Source: Gillisella vitis (GTDB taxonomy: Bacteria > Pseudomonadota > Alphaproteobacteria > Rhizobiales > Rhizobiaceae). Taken from it: 64,000 nucleotides of DNA. Where the stretch lies: NCBI RefSeq assembly GCF_014204625.1, contig NZ_JACHLU010000021.1, forward strand, positions 1-64,000. The letters run 5' to 3'. The notes under the pieces were generated by a model. That model was not told the DNA's origin. It was given only the letters and a program-made list of their open reading frames with translations, and did not search any database. This document shows, piece after piece, positions 8,304 to 16,943 of the stretch. Each line of letters opens with the position of its first letter. Within the stretch, counting starts at the first letter, position 1. Position numbers and translations under genes: made by a program.

Positions 8304-9251
8304 ATGACTGAACTTGAAAACCAACCCGCCGATGATACAGGCCCAGGCGAGACGCGCCCGACCCATTCGGGTTTTGTGGCACTGATCGGCCCGACCAATG
8401 CTGGCAAGTCCACCTTGGTCAACAGGTTTGTCGGTGCCAAGGTTTCGATTGTGAGCCACAAGGTACAGACCACCCGTGCCGTGATGCGCGGCATTGCCAT
8501 TCATGATAATGCCCAGATCGTGTTCATGGACACGCCCGGCATTTTCAAGCCGCGCCGCAGGCTGGATCGCGCCATGGTCACATCCGCCTGGGGTGGTGCC
8601 AAGGATGCCGATATGATCCTGCTGCTGATTGACAGCGAACGGGGTTTGCGTGGTGATGGCGAGGCGATTCTGGAAGCCTTGAAAGACGTTCACCAGCCGA
8701 AAATTCTGGTGCTGAACAAGATCGATCAGGTGCGCCATGAAGATCTGCTGAAACTGGCGTCGGCCGCCAATGAGGCGGTGAAGTTTGAACGCACGTTCAT
8801 GATTTCTGCCACCAACGGCTCTGGCTGCAACGATGTGATGGATTATCTGGCAACGACATTGCCAGAAGGACCATGGTATTACCCGGAAGATCAGATTTCG
8901 GATCTGCCCATGCGCCAACTGGCGGCAGAAATTACCCGCGAAAAGCTGTTTTTGCGGCTGCATCAGGAGCTTCCCTATTCCTCGCATGTCGAGACGGAAA
9001 AGTGGGAAGAACGCAAGGACGGCTCTGTTCGGATTGAACAGGTGATTTATGTTGAGCGCGACAGCCAGAAAAAGATTGTGCTGGGCAAAAACGGCGATGC
9101 AATCAAATCGATTTCGACCAGTTCCCGCAAGGAATTGTCAGAAATTCTCGAACAGACGGTGCATCTCTTCCTGTTTGTGAAGGTGCGTGAAAACTGGGGC
9201 GATGACCCGGAACGGTTCCGGGAAATGGGACTGGAATTCCCGCGGGATTGA
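8304..9251 (+). CDS. era: GTPase Era
   Basis: This essential GTPase binds 16S rRNA during 30S ribosome maturation. The product has 315 residues. G1 is GPTNAGKS at 29-36, G3 is DTPG at 76-79, and G4 is NKID at 138-141. The C-terminal KH RNA-binding domain includes VERDSQKKIVLGKNGDAIK. The start at 8304 (MTELENQ) lies 10 bp after the rnc stop. The frame is open further upstream through rnc, but those residues do not resemble Era. A strong terminator follows, closing the lepB-rnc-era operon. Confidence 0.96.
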   Translation: MTELENQPADDTGPGETRPTHSGFVALIGPTNAGKSTLVNRFVGAKVSIVSHKVQTTRAVMRGIAIHDNAQIVFMDTPGIFKPRRRLDRAMVTSAWGGAKDADMILLLIDSERGLRGDGEAILEALKDVHQPKILVLNKIDQVRHEDLLKLASAANEAVKFERTFMISATNGSGCNDVMDYLATTLPEGPWYYPEDQISDLPMRQLAAEITREKLFLRLHQELPYSSHVETEKWEERKDGSVRIEQVIYVERDSQKKIVLGKNGDAIKSISTSSRKELSEILEQTVHLFLFVKVRENWGDDPERFREMGLEFPRD

Positions 9252-9272
9252 TCCTGTTCAATGTTATTTTTG

Positions 9273-9306
9273 AACGCCACATGGTTTTGAACCCTGTGGC
9301 GTTTTT
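9273..9306 (+). terminator. Rho-independent terminator after era
   Basis: A perfect 9-bp stem AACGCCACA (9273-9281) / TGTGGCGTT (9295-9303) runs into a T tract on the plus strand. There is no matching U run on the minus strand, so it serves era. Confidence 0.85.
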
Positions 9307-9309
9307 GTT

Positions 9310-10410
9310 TCAGGTCTGAATGCGCTTGGCAATAAAGCGCGAAATATGCGGCCCGAGCGCCAGAATCACCAGAAAGCGCACGGTTTGCAACGCCATTACA
9401 AACGGCATATCCACATGGGTGGTGGCGGCAATGATGGCAACGGAATCCAGCCCGCCGGGGCTGGTGGCCAGATAGGCCGTGAGGGGATCAACATCCAGAA
9501 ATGTTGTGAGTAAGAACGCAAGGCAACCGCCAAACACAATCAGAATGAAAATCGACAGGGCAACCTGTGGGGCCGCTATGGCCACGTGGCGAATGAGCCT
9601 GCGGGTAAAGGCGAGGCCAATGCGCCAGCCAATCATGGCATAGGCAATTGCCAGCAGCCACAGCGGCAGCACGATGGTTATCAGCTCAAAAGCGTGAAGC
9701 ACAGCCAGACTGAGCATGGGGACCAGCATGGTGCCTGCCGGAATTTTCAAAATCTTGCCGAGATAGGATGTGAGCGCTGTCAGCGCCAGCGTTATCGTCA
9801 GGTCGCGCCATTCAAAGGGCGGGAAAAAATCGAGGGGCGGGTGCTGCGCCCCGCTGATATTGAACATCAAGGCGGCCACGGCTGCTGCGGCTGAGGCCAC
9901 GCAGACCACGCGAAAATATTGCATGAAGGCGACAAGGCGCACATCGGCTCCATGGGCTTCTGCCATCAGAATCATGGCGGAAGCCCCGCCTGCCGACGTG
10001 CCCCAGACTGCCGTGGTTCCCGGAAAAATTTGACGCTTGGCCATGATGTAACCCAGCAGGGAACTCATCGCCACAATGGAGAGAACGGCTGCCATGAACA
10101 GCGGCCATTCTTCGAGAAACCGTAGCATGATCTTTGTGTTCAGTGAGCCAGCAATCACACAGCCAATCAAGGCCTGTGCCGCCATATAGGGCAGGCGGGG
10201 AAGCGAGAGCTGCGCGCCATTGGTGGCAAAGATCAGGCCCGCAATCATCGGCCCCAGTAAAAGTGCGGCTGGGAGTCGAAAATACTCCATCACCCCGACA
10301 ATGACGACAGACAGGGTAATCATCAAAAACCATTTAACGGTCGTTGGCAGTCTGGTGAGAAGGCCGGAAGTTTGTCCCGCGTCATCAGTGGGGTGAGGGG
10401 CAGGCACCAT
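9310..10410 (-). CDS. AbrB family membrane protein (putative transporter/regulator)
   Basis: This is a polytopic inner-membrane protein of 366 residues with about ten hydrophobic segments. It is built from two copies of the AbrB duplication domain: compare LPAALLLGPMIAGLIFATNG near the N terminus with IPAGTMLVPMLSLAVLHAF in the second half. Conserved small-residue patterns TSAGGASAMILMAEAHGAD and TSPGGLDSVAIIA occur at equivalent positions of the two halves. The family has been linked to regulation of ammonia-monooxygenase-like genes, but no biochemical function is established. Do not confuse it with the DNA-binding AbrB of Bacillus. It is divergent from recO. Confidence 0.85.
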   Translation of the reverse strand: MVPAPHPTDDAGQTSGLLTRLPTTVKWFLMITLSVVIVGVMEYFRLPAALLLGPMIAGLIFATNGAQLSLPRLPYMAAQALIGCVIAGSLNTKIMLRFLEEWPLFMAAVLSIVAMSSLLGYIMAKRQIFPGTTAVWGTSAGGASAMILMAEAHGADVRLVAFMQYFRVVCVASAAAAVAALMFNISGAQHPPLDFFPPFEWRDLTITLALTALTSYLGKILKIPAGTMLVPMLSLAVLHAFELITIVLPLWLLAIAYAMIGWRIGLAFTRRLIRHVAIAAPQVALSIFILIVFGGCLAFLLTTFLDVDPLTAYLATSPGGLDSVAIIAATTHVDMPFVMALQTVRFLVILALGPHISRFIAKRIQT

Positions 10411-10474
10411 GTCATGCTTTCCAGTCTGTTGTCTTCAATCTGCTGTTGCATATTCCTGACCCAGATTCCAGCTT

Positions 10475-10493
10475 AAGGAATATCTGATTCCTT
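10475..10493. promoter_or_regulatory. Short inverted repeat in the AbrB-recO divergent region
   Basis: AAGGAAT (10475-10481) and ATTCCTT (10487-10493) form a 7-bp inverted repeat with a 5-base spacer, followed by TATTTTT. It lies about 45 bp before recO. It could be an operator or a weak plus-strand hairpin. Confidence 0.25.
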
Positions 10494-10537
10494 TATTTTT
10501 CTATGGGCTGCGCCATGGCACCTGCTATAACTGAACC

Positions 10538-11305
10538 ATGGAATGGAATGATCACGCGATTATTTTGGGTGTTCGGCGGCACGGTGAAACCAGTGTTGTG
10601 GCCGAAGTGATGACCCGTGAGCGTGGTCGGCATCTTGGATTGGTTCGTGGTGGCCGCTCGCGCACCATGCAGCCGGTTTTGCAGCCGGGCAATGTGGTGG
10701 AGGTCACGTGGCGCGCGCGGCTGGAGGAGCATCTGGGCGATTTTCGCATGGAGCCCTTGCGCCTTCGGGCTGGCCAGTTGATGGAGACGGCCACGTCTGT
10801 TTACGGTGTTCAGGCGCTGGCGGCTTTAATGCGGCTTTTGCCAGAACGGGAGCCGCATCTTCATCTTTATGAAGCCATGGATATTATTCTTGAAAACCTG
10901 CACGAGCCACGCACGGCAGGCGAGCTTTTTATCCGGTTTGAGCTGGCCGTGCTCAATCATCTTGGCTTCGGGCTTGATCTGAGCCGCTGTGTTGCCACTG
11001 GCGGGCAGGAGGATCTGGCGTTTGTCTCCCCCAAAAGCGGGCGTGCGGTGTGCCGTGCTGCTGGCTTGCCTTATGCTGACAAGATGCTGGTTTTGCCATC
11101 GTTTTTGCGAGAAGACCTGCCAGAGGCGGCAGATTTTTCGTCTCTGACGGAAGCGTTTCGGCTCACTGGTTATTTCTTGGAGAGACATGTGTATGAGCCG
11201 CGCGGCATTGCGACTGCCGCCGCGCGTGATGGCTTCTGTCAGGCCGCGCTGAAGGCGCTGCGGGAGCTGGAGGCTGCCCAAGGCAGCGCGCCCGTTCCGT
11301 CCTGA
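10538..11305 (+). CDS. recO: DNA repair protein RecO
   Basis: RecO loads RecA on SSB-coated gaps in the RecFOR recombination pathway. The product has 255 residues, the usual length. An N-terminal OB fold covers about 1-80 (MEWNDHAIILGVRRHGETS). A helical domain with ELFIRFELAVLNHLGFGLDL follows. The zinc-binding cysteines of other RecO proteins are only partly present: Cys at the start of CVATGG and in the later CRAAGLPY are seen, but no full four-cysteine set, as in many rhizobia. The last 67 bp overlap a convergent small gene. Confidence 0.93.
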   Translation: MEWNDHAIILGVRRHGETSVVAEVMTRERGRHLGLVRGGRSRTMQPVLQPGNVVEVTWRARLEEHLGDFRMEPLRLRAGQLMETATSVYGVQALAALMRLLPEREPHLHLYEAMDIILENLHEPRTAGELFIRFELAVLNHLGFGLDLSRCVATGGQEDLAFVSPKSGRAVCRAAGLPYADKMLVLPSFLREDLPEAADFSSLTEAFRLTGYFLERHVYEPRGIATAAARDGFCQAALKALRELEAAQGSAPVPS

Positions 11306-11487
11306 GCACTGCTCTGAGTGTTTTTCATATGTGCCCGAATGGCGCGCTGAAGTTCAGCAACATTGCCATAAATGCCGCCATCCAGATCGATCACTGGAAA
11401 TTTGACGGCAATGAACTTCACCCGGTTGCCCTCGGGAACGCTGATTCCGACAGGAATACCTGCATATTCAATAACTTGCTTTTCCAT
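11239..11487 (-). CDS. Small hypothetical protein overlapping the recO 3' end
   Basis: The product has 82 residues: MEKQVIEYAGIPVGISVPE, then VKFIAVKFPVIDLDGG and a helix VAELQRAIRAHM, with a low-complexity tail. The pattern resembles short conserved hypothetical proteins of rhizobia, from memory only. The ATG at 11487 follows GGGGAAATTATT, giving a usable ribosome-binding site; a longer ORF upstream to 11526 has none. The last 67 bp, coding the poorly conserved tail (GALPWAASSSRS), are antisense to the end of recO. No function can be assigned. Confidence 0.65.
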   Translation of the reverse strand: MEKQVIEYAGIPVGISVPEGNRVKFIAVKFPVIDLDGGIYGNVAELQRAIRAHMKNTQSSAQDGTGALPWAASSSRSAFSAA

Positions 11488-11970
11488 AATAATTTCCCCG
11501 CCCGCTTTGCATTCGCGGGCCAACATTTAACTCGATTGTGATGAATTTTGCTCTTGAGAGCGGATCACATTCGACAGTTGTCGAAGCCAAGTGTTTTCAC
11601 TTGATCTGTGCTGAGCGGGCATAGATGCCAGGAGTATTGTGCTGTTTGCGTCAGTAGTCGCATATGCCTTTCCTCCTTGCATGGGAGCCGATCCTTGATC
11701 TGGCTCGAAGTTTCACACGTATCGGTCTTGTTCCGATGCTGATGAAGGTAGGCGTGCGCTGTCCTTTCGTCAATGGGGCCTTGCGTAAAAACAAAATAAT
11801 TTTTTGTGAACCCTCAAATGTGAAGGTTTCGTGGCAAAATGAATCCGCAATGCCGCATTTCTCAAGGCTGGTTTTGCACTGCGGTAAAGGGGTTTGAGGT
11901 TGAAATGTGGTAAATCCCATCAGAATTTATGGCGGCATGGCTCTGAACGCGCTGGAAAGATGCAGACGCA
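11488..11970. other. Gene-free region with a structured stretch (possible small RNA)
   Basis: No ORF here is convincing. Bases 11641-11800 look structured on the plus strand. There is a hairpin GAGCC (11685-11689) / GGCTC (11702-11706) with an inner GATC pair. A second hairpin is ATCGG (11721-11725) / CCGAT (11733-11737). AAGG...CCTT flank the next 35 bases, followed by an AT-rich run with six Ts near 11800. CCTTTCCTCCTTG at about 11668 is an anti-Shine-Dalgarno-like motif often seen in regulatory RNAs. I match it to no known RNA family. Confidence 0.35.
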
Positions 11971-12822
11971 CTATCTGCGTTGTTTGAGTGCAATACCGTC
12001 TGGGCGCATATGTAGCACATCAACCGAATCACCCAATCGGATCACGCCTTCACCACGCGGCACGGCATTCCAGCCGAACAGCACGCCACGGACGCGCGGA
12101 TCGCCCGACATGCGGAGCCGCCCCAGTGCGGGGAGGGGTGACGCGCCGCTGCGTGAGCCGGTCGTCTGATCCTGGCTGGTCATGATGCAACGGGTGCAAG
12201 GTTTGACAAGGTCAAACCGGATGCCGCCAATGGACAGGCTGGCCCATTGATCTTCGGCCCAGGGCCGATCGGAATCGATGACAATATTGGCCCGAAACCG
12301 TTCCATGCCGACATTGCCTTCGCCATGGGCTGCCATATCGGCGTTCAGGGCGGTAAGGGATGCGGTGTTGGTGATCAGCACCTGATAGCCGTCGGCAAAG
12401 GTAACAGGAGTATCCGGCCCGGCCCATTCTTCATTGGCGGTGCGATGCGCCTGATCATCGAACCATGCAAGTTCAACCGGCTGGCCCAGCCAATCGCTCA
12501 AGTGCAGGTTGGTGGCCGTATCGGCAATGGCGGCATCAACCGTTGATCGCCACACCATGACCTGTTTTCGCTGGACAAAGCTGGATTGCGGCACATCCAG
12601 ACGACGCCCATCATCGAAACTGAGGTGGTAGAAAGCACCATCGCAAACGGCTGTGATACGGGCAAGGGATGGAAGCTCGCGCTGGGTGATAAATTCGGAT
12701 GAGGGAGAGATCAGCATCAGGCGGCGATCGCCCATCAATCCGTGGCCGGTAACGCTGGCCTCAATCACCTCTATTCCACGGGCGCTCTTCAAAGGGTAAA
12801 TGGCAAGGTCAGATATTTTCAT
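11971..12822 (-). CDS. MOSC domain protein
   Basis: The product has 283 residues with an N-terminal MOSC beta-barrel domain (about 1-120, starting MKISDLAIYPLKSARGIEV) and a C-terminal MOSC domain. The conserved cysteine region KPCTRCIMTSQDQTTG lies near residue 215, and GWNAVPRGEGVIRLGD is at the end. The family includes YcbX and mARC molybdenum-cofactor proteins that detoxify N-hydroxylated compounds. This one lacks the ferredoxin domain of E. coli YcbX. It follows the HD-domain gene by 8 bp, so the two are probably co-transcribed. The natural substrate is unknown. Confidence 0.88.
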   Translation of the reverse strand: MKISDLAIYPLKSARGIEVIEASVTGHGLMGDRRLMLISPSSEFITQRELPSLARITAVCDGAFYHLSFDDGRRLDVPQSSFVQRKQVMVWRSTVDAAIADTATNLHLSDWLGQPVELAWFDDQAHRTANEEWAGPDTPVTFADGYQVLITNTASLTALNADMAAHGEGNVGMERFRANIVIDSDRPWAEDQWASLSIGGIRFDLVKPCTRCIMTSQDQTTGSRSGASPLPALGRLRMSGDPRVRGVLFGWNAVPRGEGVIRLGDSVDVLHMRPDGIALKQRR

Positions 12823-12830
12823 GGCTGCGC

Positions 12831-13472
12831 TCAGATTTCATCGAGGAATTGGGTGAGAAAATGGTGCAGGCGTTGATGGCGTTCACGCGCCAATGTCTGA
12901 CCTGTCTGGGTCTGGAAGCCATCCGCAAGGCTGAACAGTTTGGTTTGAAAGTGATCGATGGCAAAGCGTTTGTCATCCAGTGGCCGGTTTTGCGCTGTTG
13001 GATCAGCGGGATCATAGAGTGACGATCCCATGCGCCCGGCAATATAAAAGCAGCGTGCAGCACCCACCATGCCAATGGCGTCCAGCCGGTCGGCATCCTG
13101 AAGAATTTTTGCCTCAATGGTGTCCGGTGCGATATTGGCAGAAAAACTATGGGTGAGAATGGCATGGAAAACGGCTGCGGTTTTCGCGCTTTGCCAGCCT
13201 GCGTTGCTCAGAATCGATTCGGCCTTTTGGGCGGCAAGGCGCGACGCCTCCTTGCGGTTCGGTGCATTTTTCTCCACCGACACGCAATCATGCAGCAATA
13301 CGGCAGCAGCAAGAACCTCCAGATCGCCACCCTCGTTGGCATGAATGCGCATGGCATTTTTAAAAACCCGCAGAATATGAGCGGCATCATGAGAGCCGTC
13401 ATCGCCGGATGTGGCATGGGGCAAGAGCCATTGTGCAAGGCTTTGGCAGGGGGTGAAAGCAGCGGACAGCAT
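12831..13472 (-). CDS. HD domain phosphohydrolase (YedJ-like)
   Basis: The product has 213 residues. The metal-binding HD-fold residues are visible as SHDAAHILRV (first His), AAVLLHDC (His-Asp) and ILQDADRLDAIG (last Asp). This arrangement is that of small stand-alone HD hydrolases such as YedJ/YpgQ, thought to act on nucleotides. GAGAGGA lies 5 bases before the ATG. It is the first gene of a probable two-gene unit with the MOSC gene. The exact substrate cannot be read from the sequence. Confidence 0.85.
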   Translation of the reverse strand: MLSAAFTPCQSLAQWLLPHATSGDDGSHDAAHILRVFKNAMRIHANEGGDLEVLAAAVLLHDCVSVEKNAPNRKEASRLAAQKAESILSNAGWQSAKTAAVFHAILTHSFSANIAPDTIEAKILQDADRLDAIGMVGAARCFYIAGRMGSSLYDPADPTAQNRPLDDKRFAIDHFQTKLFSLADGFQTQTGQTLARERHQRLHHFLTQFLDEI

Positions 13473-13707
13473 GGAATCCTCTCTTCGAATCGAAGGGTAC
13501 TCCTGCTTATCGCATCAAACCTCGATCCGTAGAATCACGCAATGTTACAGATGTTCAAGAGCCAGACACAAAATGATTTATAAATTATCACCTATAACAA
13601 TTTATTTTGACGGTTGTGGGCAAATCACGATAGACAATTATCAGGCGTCGACCTGTCTTGCGTATTCGATGGCTATAAAAAACAACCAACCTTGACAGGG
13701 GTTTTGC

Positions 13708-14346
13708 ATGACAAGTGTGTCTTCGACAACAACTTCGAGCCTGACGCAATATGTGGCAAGCACATCCAGTCTGGATACCAATGGTGACGGTGTCGTGTCT
13801 GCTGAAGAACAGGCAGCGGCCACCCGAACTCAGGATCCGACTGTTTCCACTGATAGCGCTGCCACCAGCAGCACGTCGCTGCTTTCTGGCGATATGATGG
13901 CCATGGTGCTGGCAAAGGGTGATCCATCTTCAACCGAAGTTTCGGCGCAGGCCAGCCGTTTTGATGCCATGGACAGCGATGGTGATGGCAAGGTCAGCGA
14001 GAAAGAGTTTATTGCCTCTCGCCCTAATGATGTTTCTGAAGAAGATGCTGCCAAGGTCTTCAGTTCGCTGGATGCTGACAATACCGGCACGCTGAGCGAA
14101 GAGCAGCTGCAACAGCAAAAGCCACCGGCACCGCCAATGGGTGGTATGCGGGGCATGGAAGGCCTGAGCAGCATTCTGTCCGCTGACAGCGATAGCGAAG
14201 ATACGATGAGCATGGAAGATGTCATGAGCCAGATGAGCTCGGTGATTGCAGCCTATCGCTCAGCGGGCGGCACAGCAGATGAAACAAGTACGGCTGAAAC
14301 CGTTGCGGCCACCACGGAGAAGGTGGAAGAAACCCTCACCGTTTAA
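13708..14346 (+). CDS. EF-hand calcium-binding protein
   Basis: This is an acidic, Ser/Thr/Ala-rich protein of 212 residues with three EF-hand loops: DTNGDGVVSAEE (about 23-34), DSDGDGKVSEKE (about 91-102) and DADNTGTLSEEQ (about 124-135). The first two are canonical 12-residue calcium loops; the third has Asn-Thr-Gly in the middle and may bind weakly. A proline/methionine-rich linker (PPAPPMGGMRGM) follows, then a helical Thr-rich tail. No Sec signal peptide or membrane segment is seen; the N terminus (MTSVSSTTTSSLTQYV) is serine/threonine-rich. A calcium-buffering or sensing role is inferred from the loops. It stands alone between divergent and convergent neighbours. Confidence 0.85.
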   Translation: MTSVSSTTTSSLTQYVASTSSLDTNGDGVVSAEEQAAATRTQDPTVSTDSAATSSTSLLSGDMMAMVLAKGDPSSTEVSAQASRFDAMDSDGDGKVSEKEFIASRPNDVSEEDAAKVFSSLDADNTGTLSEEQLQQQKPPAPPMGGMRGMEGLSSILSADSDSEDTMSMEDVMSQMSSVIAAYRSAGGTADETSTAETVAATTEKVEETLTV

Positions 14347-14796
14347 CGTTTCAATCTCCCGATCGCGGGAGAAAGCAGATTGCAGGCGCGCAGCCATGAG
14401 GCTTGGCTTTTCTGCAAGAGACGTATTTGACCAGACACGGCATGGAGACATGATGCCTATGCCGTTGTATTCTTATTGCCTGTTTTTTGATCAAAAATTG
14501 ACTTAAATAGAAAATTATCAAGGTAATATAAAGACTTACAGGATAAAATGTGCGCCATCCATGGTGAGGGGCGCGGTATTATATCTCTTTGATCTGAAGG
14601 GTTGATCAATTTTCATACGACAGTACACGCATCTGTGAATTGAGTGCCATGTCGTATTTTGGCATAACTGTTGTTGTGACCTCAATGCGAATGCCGAAAG
14701 TTGCCTGTGGTGCTGAGCCGAGGCAGATGGGAGGCCCTGTTTACGATCCAGCAGGGTCTTCCATTCACGCATCTTGTCAGCAAATCTGAATATCTT
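14347..14796. other. 450-bp stretch without a recognisable gene
   Basis: A short stem TCTCCC (14355-14360) / GGGAGA (14367-14372) follows the EF-hand gene but lacks a U tract. The rest is AT-rich around 14480-14600, and small frames on both strands show no protein-like features. Confidence 0.45.
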
Positions 14797-15312
14797 TTAT
14801 GGCAGTGGTAAAACAAAGGGCGCGTTGCCATCGGCGTCCTTGCCACGCCCCAGTTTTTTCACGGCATCAGCAAACCGGCCCTTTCGCACCAGCATATCAT
14901 CCGCAATCTGGATCAGGCGTATATTGGGCGTGGCGAAAGGCGAAGCCTGCCGCAATCGTGCGGCCAGCAGGTCATCGTCATCATCCGGGTGGATGGCAAG
15001 GCTGGCAATCATGGCGGCGGCTGGAGAGCGGGAAACACCCATCCAGCAGTGAATCAGCAGGGGGGATGCCTGATCCCAGCTCCGGGCGAAATCAATAATC
15101 TGGCGAACGTGGGTTTCCTGTGGCGCAATCAGCTTGCCAGTCCCGGCAAAGGTAATGTCATTCATGTCCAATGTCAGGTGGCGCTCTGCCGAGATCACCG
15201 CAGGACGATGAAAACTCTGATTCTCAGCCAGCAGACTGATCATCTCGCGCGCCTTGTGCCGCACGGCCATTTCCGCAATACGCGACAGCGGTGATACAAT
15301 AAAACTGCTCAT
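14797..15312 (-). CDS. Tyrosine/dual-specificity phosphatase-like protein
   Basis: The product has 171 residues. The phosphatase P-loop HCWMGVSRSP is complete, with nucleophile Cys89 and Arg95, and a candidate general acid Asp lies upstream in LDMNDITF. The fold resembles small DSP-type phosphatases common in rhizobia. It overlaps the preceding HD gene by 4 bp (ATGA), so it is the last gene of a ygfZ-HD-phosphatase unit. Substrate, protein or small molecule, is not known. Confidence 0.85.
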   Translation of the reverse strand: MSSFIVSPLSRIAEMAVRHKAREMISLLAENQSFHRPAVISAERHLTLDMNDITFAGTGKLIAPQETHVRQIIDFARSWDQASPLLIHCWMGVSRSPAAAMIASLAIHPDDDDDLLAARLRQASPFATPNIRLIQIADDMLVRKGRFADAVKKLGRGKDADGNAPFVLPLP

Positions 15313-15935
15313 GATGTGCGCACGCTTTCGGCCTGCCGCAATATTTCGATTTCAGCAAACCGCTCAGAAAATCGCCGTTGTGCCTCAATGGCCGGCATGG
15401 GTTCCATCGGCAGCATGTCCACGGTGATATGGCGCGGTTGTCCAAAAATCTTGCCAGCTTCGGCACGGGTAAAGCCTGCGAGTTCGGTTGCCTCAAAAAA
15501 CGCCGCAATCGAATCCGCTTTTTTAATCAGAGCCTTCAGGCGGGTGCTGGGGTGCGCAGGCAGGCCGAACCGCAGATGGATGGCCGCCTCCAGGCGCTTT
15601 TCGACAAGTTTATAGCCGCCGCCCACCACCGCCTTGAAGGGTGAAATCATATCGCCAATCACATATTCCGGCGCATCATGCAGCAGGGTCATTTGCAGAT
15701 GGGCGGCGCGGAAAGTGGGAGCGCAACGCCTGAAAATTTCTTCGACTACCAGCGAGTGCTGGGCCACAGAAAAAGCGTGGTCACCCATGGTCTGACCATT
15801 CCAGCGGGCGACACGGGCAAGACCATGGGCAATATCGGAAAGCTCGACATCCAGCGGCGAGGGGTCAAGCAGATCGAGCCGCCGGCCCGATAACATGCGC
15901 TGCCATGCCCGGGTGGAAGGGGAAATCTCCGTCAT
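15309..15935 (-). CDS. HD domain hydrolase (YfbR-like)
   Basis: The product has 208 residues. The HD motif residues are seen in DHAFSVAQHSLVV (His), TLLHDAPEYVIGDM (His-Asp plus the glutamate typical of YfbR/5'-deoxynucleotidases) and KKADSIAAFFEA (final Asp). The family dephosphorylates deoxynucleoside monophosphates; activity here is inferred. The start codon directly abuts the ygfZ stop, and the gene overlaps the phosphatase gene downstream, so the three form one operon. Confidence 0.85.
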   Translation of the reverse strand: MTEISPSTRAWQRMLSGRRLDLLDPSPLDVELSDIAHGLARVARWNGQTMGDHAFSVAQHSLVVEEIFRRCAPTFRAAHLQMTLLHDAPEYVIGDMISPFKAVVGGGYKLVEKRLEAAIHLRFGLPAHPSTRLKALIKKADSIAAFFEATELAGFTRAEAGKIFGQPRHITVDMLPMEPMPAIEAQRRFSERFAEIEILRQAESVRTS

Positions 15936-16772
15936 TCAGGCGTCTTCAGCCGTGGTGGGAAATTCAAGACCCGTCCAGTCCGGCAGGCGCAAGGATACGG
16001 TTTCACTGCCTATTGTGATCGGACTGCTTTTGACCAGCGCTTCGCCCACCCGGTCGATCCGAACAATGGCCAGTCCATGATGACCATTGACGCTGCCCAG
16101 CGTGCCCAAAGGCCGCTCATTGGCGCGGATCTCGGCACCCGTGGGGCCAAGTGGCCCATTGGCGCTGACCACGGCCACCCGGCGGCGCGCTGTCTTGCGA
16201 TGCTGCATCCGCGACACCACTTCCTGTCCGACATAGCAGCCTTTTTTAAAGGAAACACCGCCATTGAGGTCTAACAACACATCATGGGGAAACACATCCT
16301 GCAAGGCATAATCCAGCCCGGCCTCGGCAATGCCATGGGTGATCCGAAGATCGGTGTAAAGCTGCCGATCATCGCTTCCAAACTGACCGGGCTTGCGCCA
16401 GATGGCCTGTCCCGCAGCTTTGAACCGCAGATCCTGAAAAGCGCCTTCAGCAGGCGGTGCATCCCAGAACACGGTCACGCCGGGGGTGGTTTCGATGGTG
16501 ATTGTGACGGCCGCACGCAGTTTATACATCGTCAGACGGCGCAGCAGGGCGTTTGCCTCTTCGCTCTGAAGTTCCAGCAGAAGATCATCGCCCTGAGGAT
16601 AGACCATGAAGTCAAACAGGATTTTGCCCTGAGGCGTCAGCAATGCTGCAATGCCTGCGCAATCTGCGGCAATGGCATCGACATCCGCGGTGATGATGTT
16701 GTTGAGAAAACTGCGACTGTCAGCCCCGCTCAGTCGAACAATGGCGCGATCACCAAGAAAAACAGCAGGCAT
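15936..16772 (-). CDS. ygfZ: YgfZ/GcvT-like folate-binding Fe-S cluster protein
   Basis: The product has 278 residues. YgfZ binds tetrahydrofolate and supports repair or assembly of certain iron-sulfur enzymes. The diagnostic motif KGCYVGQEVVSRMQHR is present near residue 195 and includes the reactive cysteine. The N-terminal GcvT-like domain begins AVFLGDRAIVRLSGADSRSFLNN. It is the first gene of the unit with the HD hydrolase and the phosphatase. Confidence 0.9.
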   Translation of the reverse strand: MPAVFLGDRAIVRLSGADSRSFLNNIITADVDAIAADCAGIAALLTPQGKILFDFMVYPQGDDLLLELQSEEANALLRRLTMYKLRAAVTITIETTPGVTVFWDAPPAEGAFQDLRFKAAGQAIWRKPGQFGSDDRQLYTDLRITHGIAEAGLDYALQDVFPHDVLLDLNGGVSFKKGCYVGQEVVSRMQHRKTARRRVAVVSANGPLGPTGAEIRANERPLGTLGSVNGHHGLAIVRIDRVGEALVKSSPITIGSETVSLRLPDWTGLEFPTTAEDA

Positions 16773-16943
16773 GGATTCAAATCCCGATCAATCAAACGTG
16801 ACTGCACCGGCTACACGATCTTGTGCCGGTTTCCAAAGCGCACGGCGCTGCAAAGCAATATACCGGAACAAGAGCGATGAACGACTGAAAAAAGCATTCC
16901 ACCGCTCAATCTCTCCGTTTTCATTGCGCCGCTGAGGCAGGTC

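Noticed and set aside
11664..11897. 77-codon ORF in the recO-MOSC gap
   Set aside because: It has no clear ribosome-binding site and overlaps the hairpin-rich stretch; its composition is not protein-like. A minus-strand frame over the same region was rejected for the same reason.
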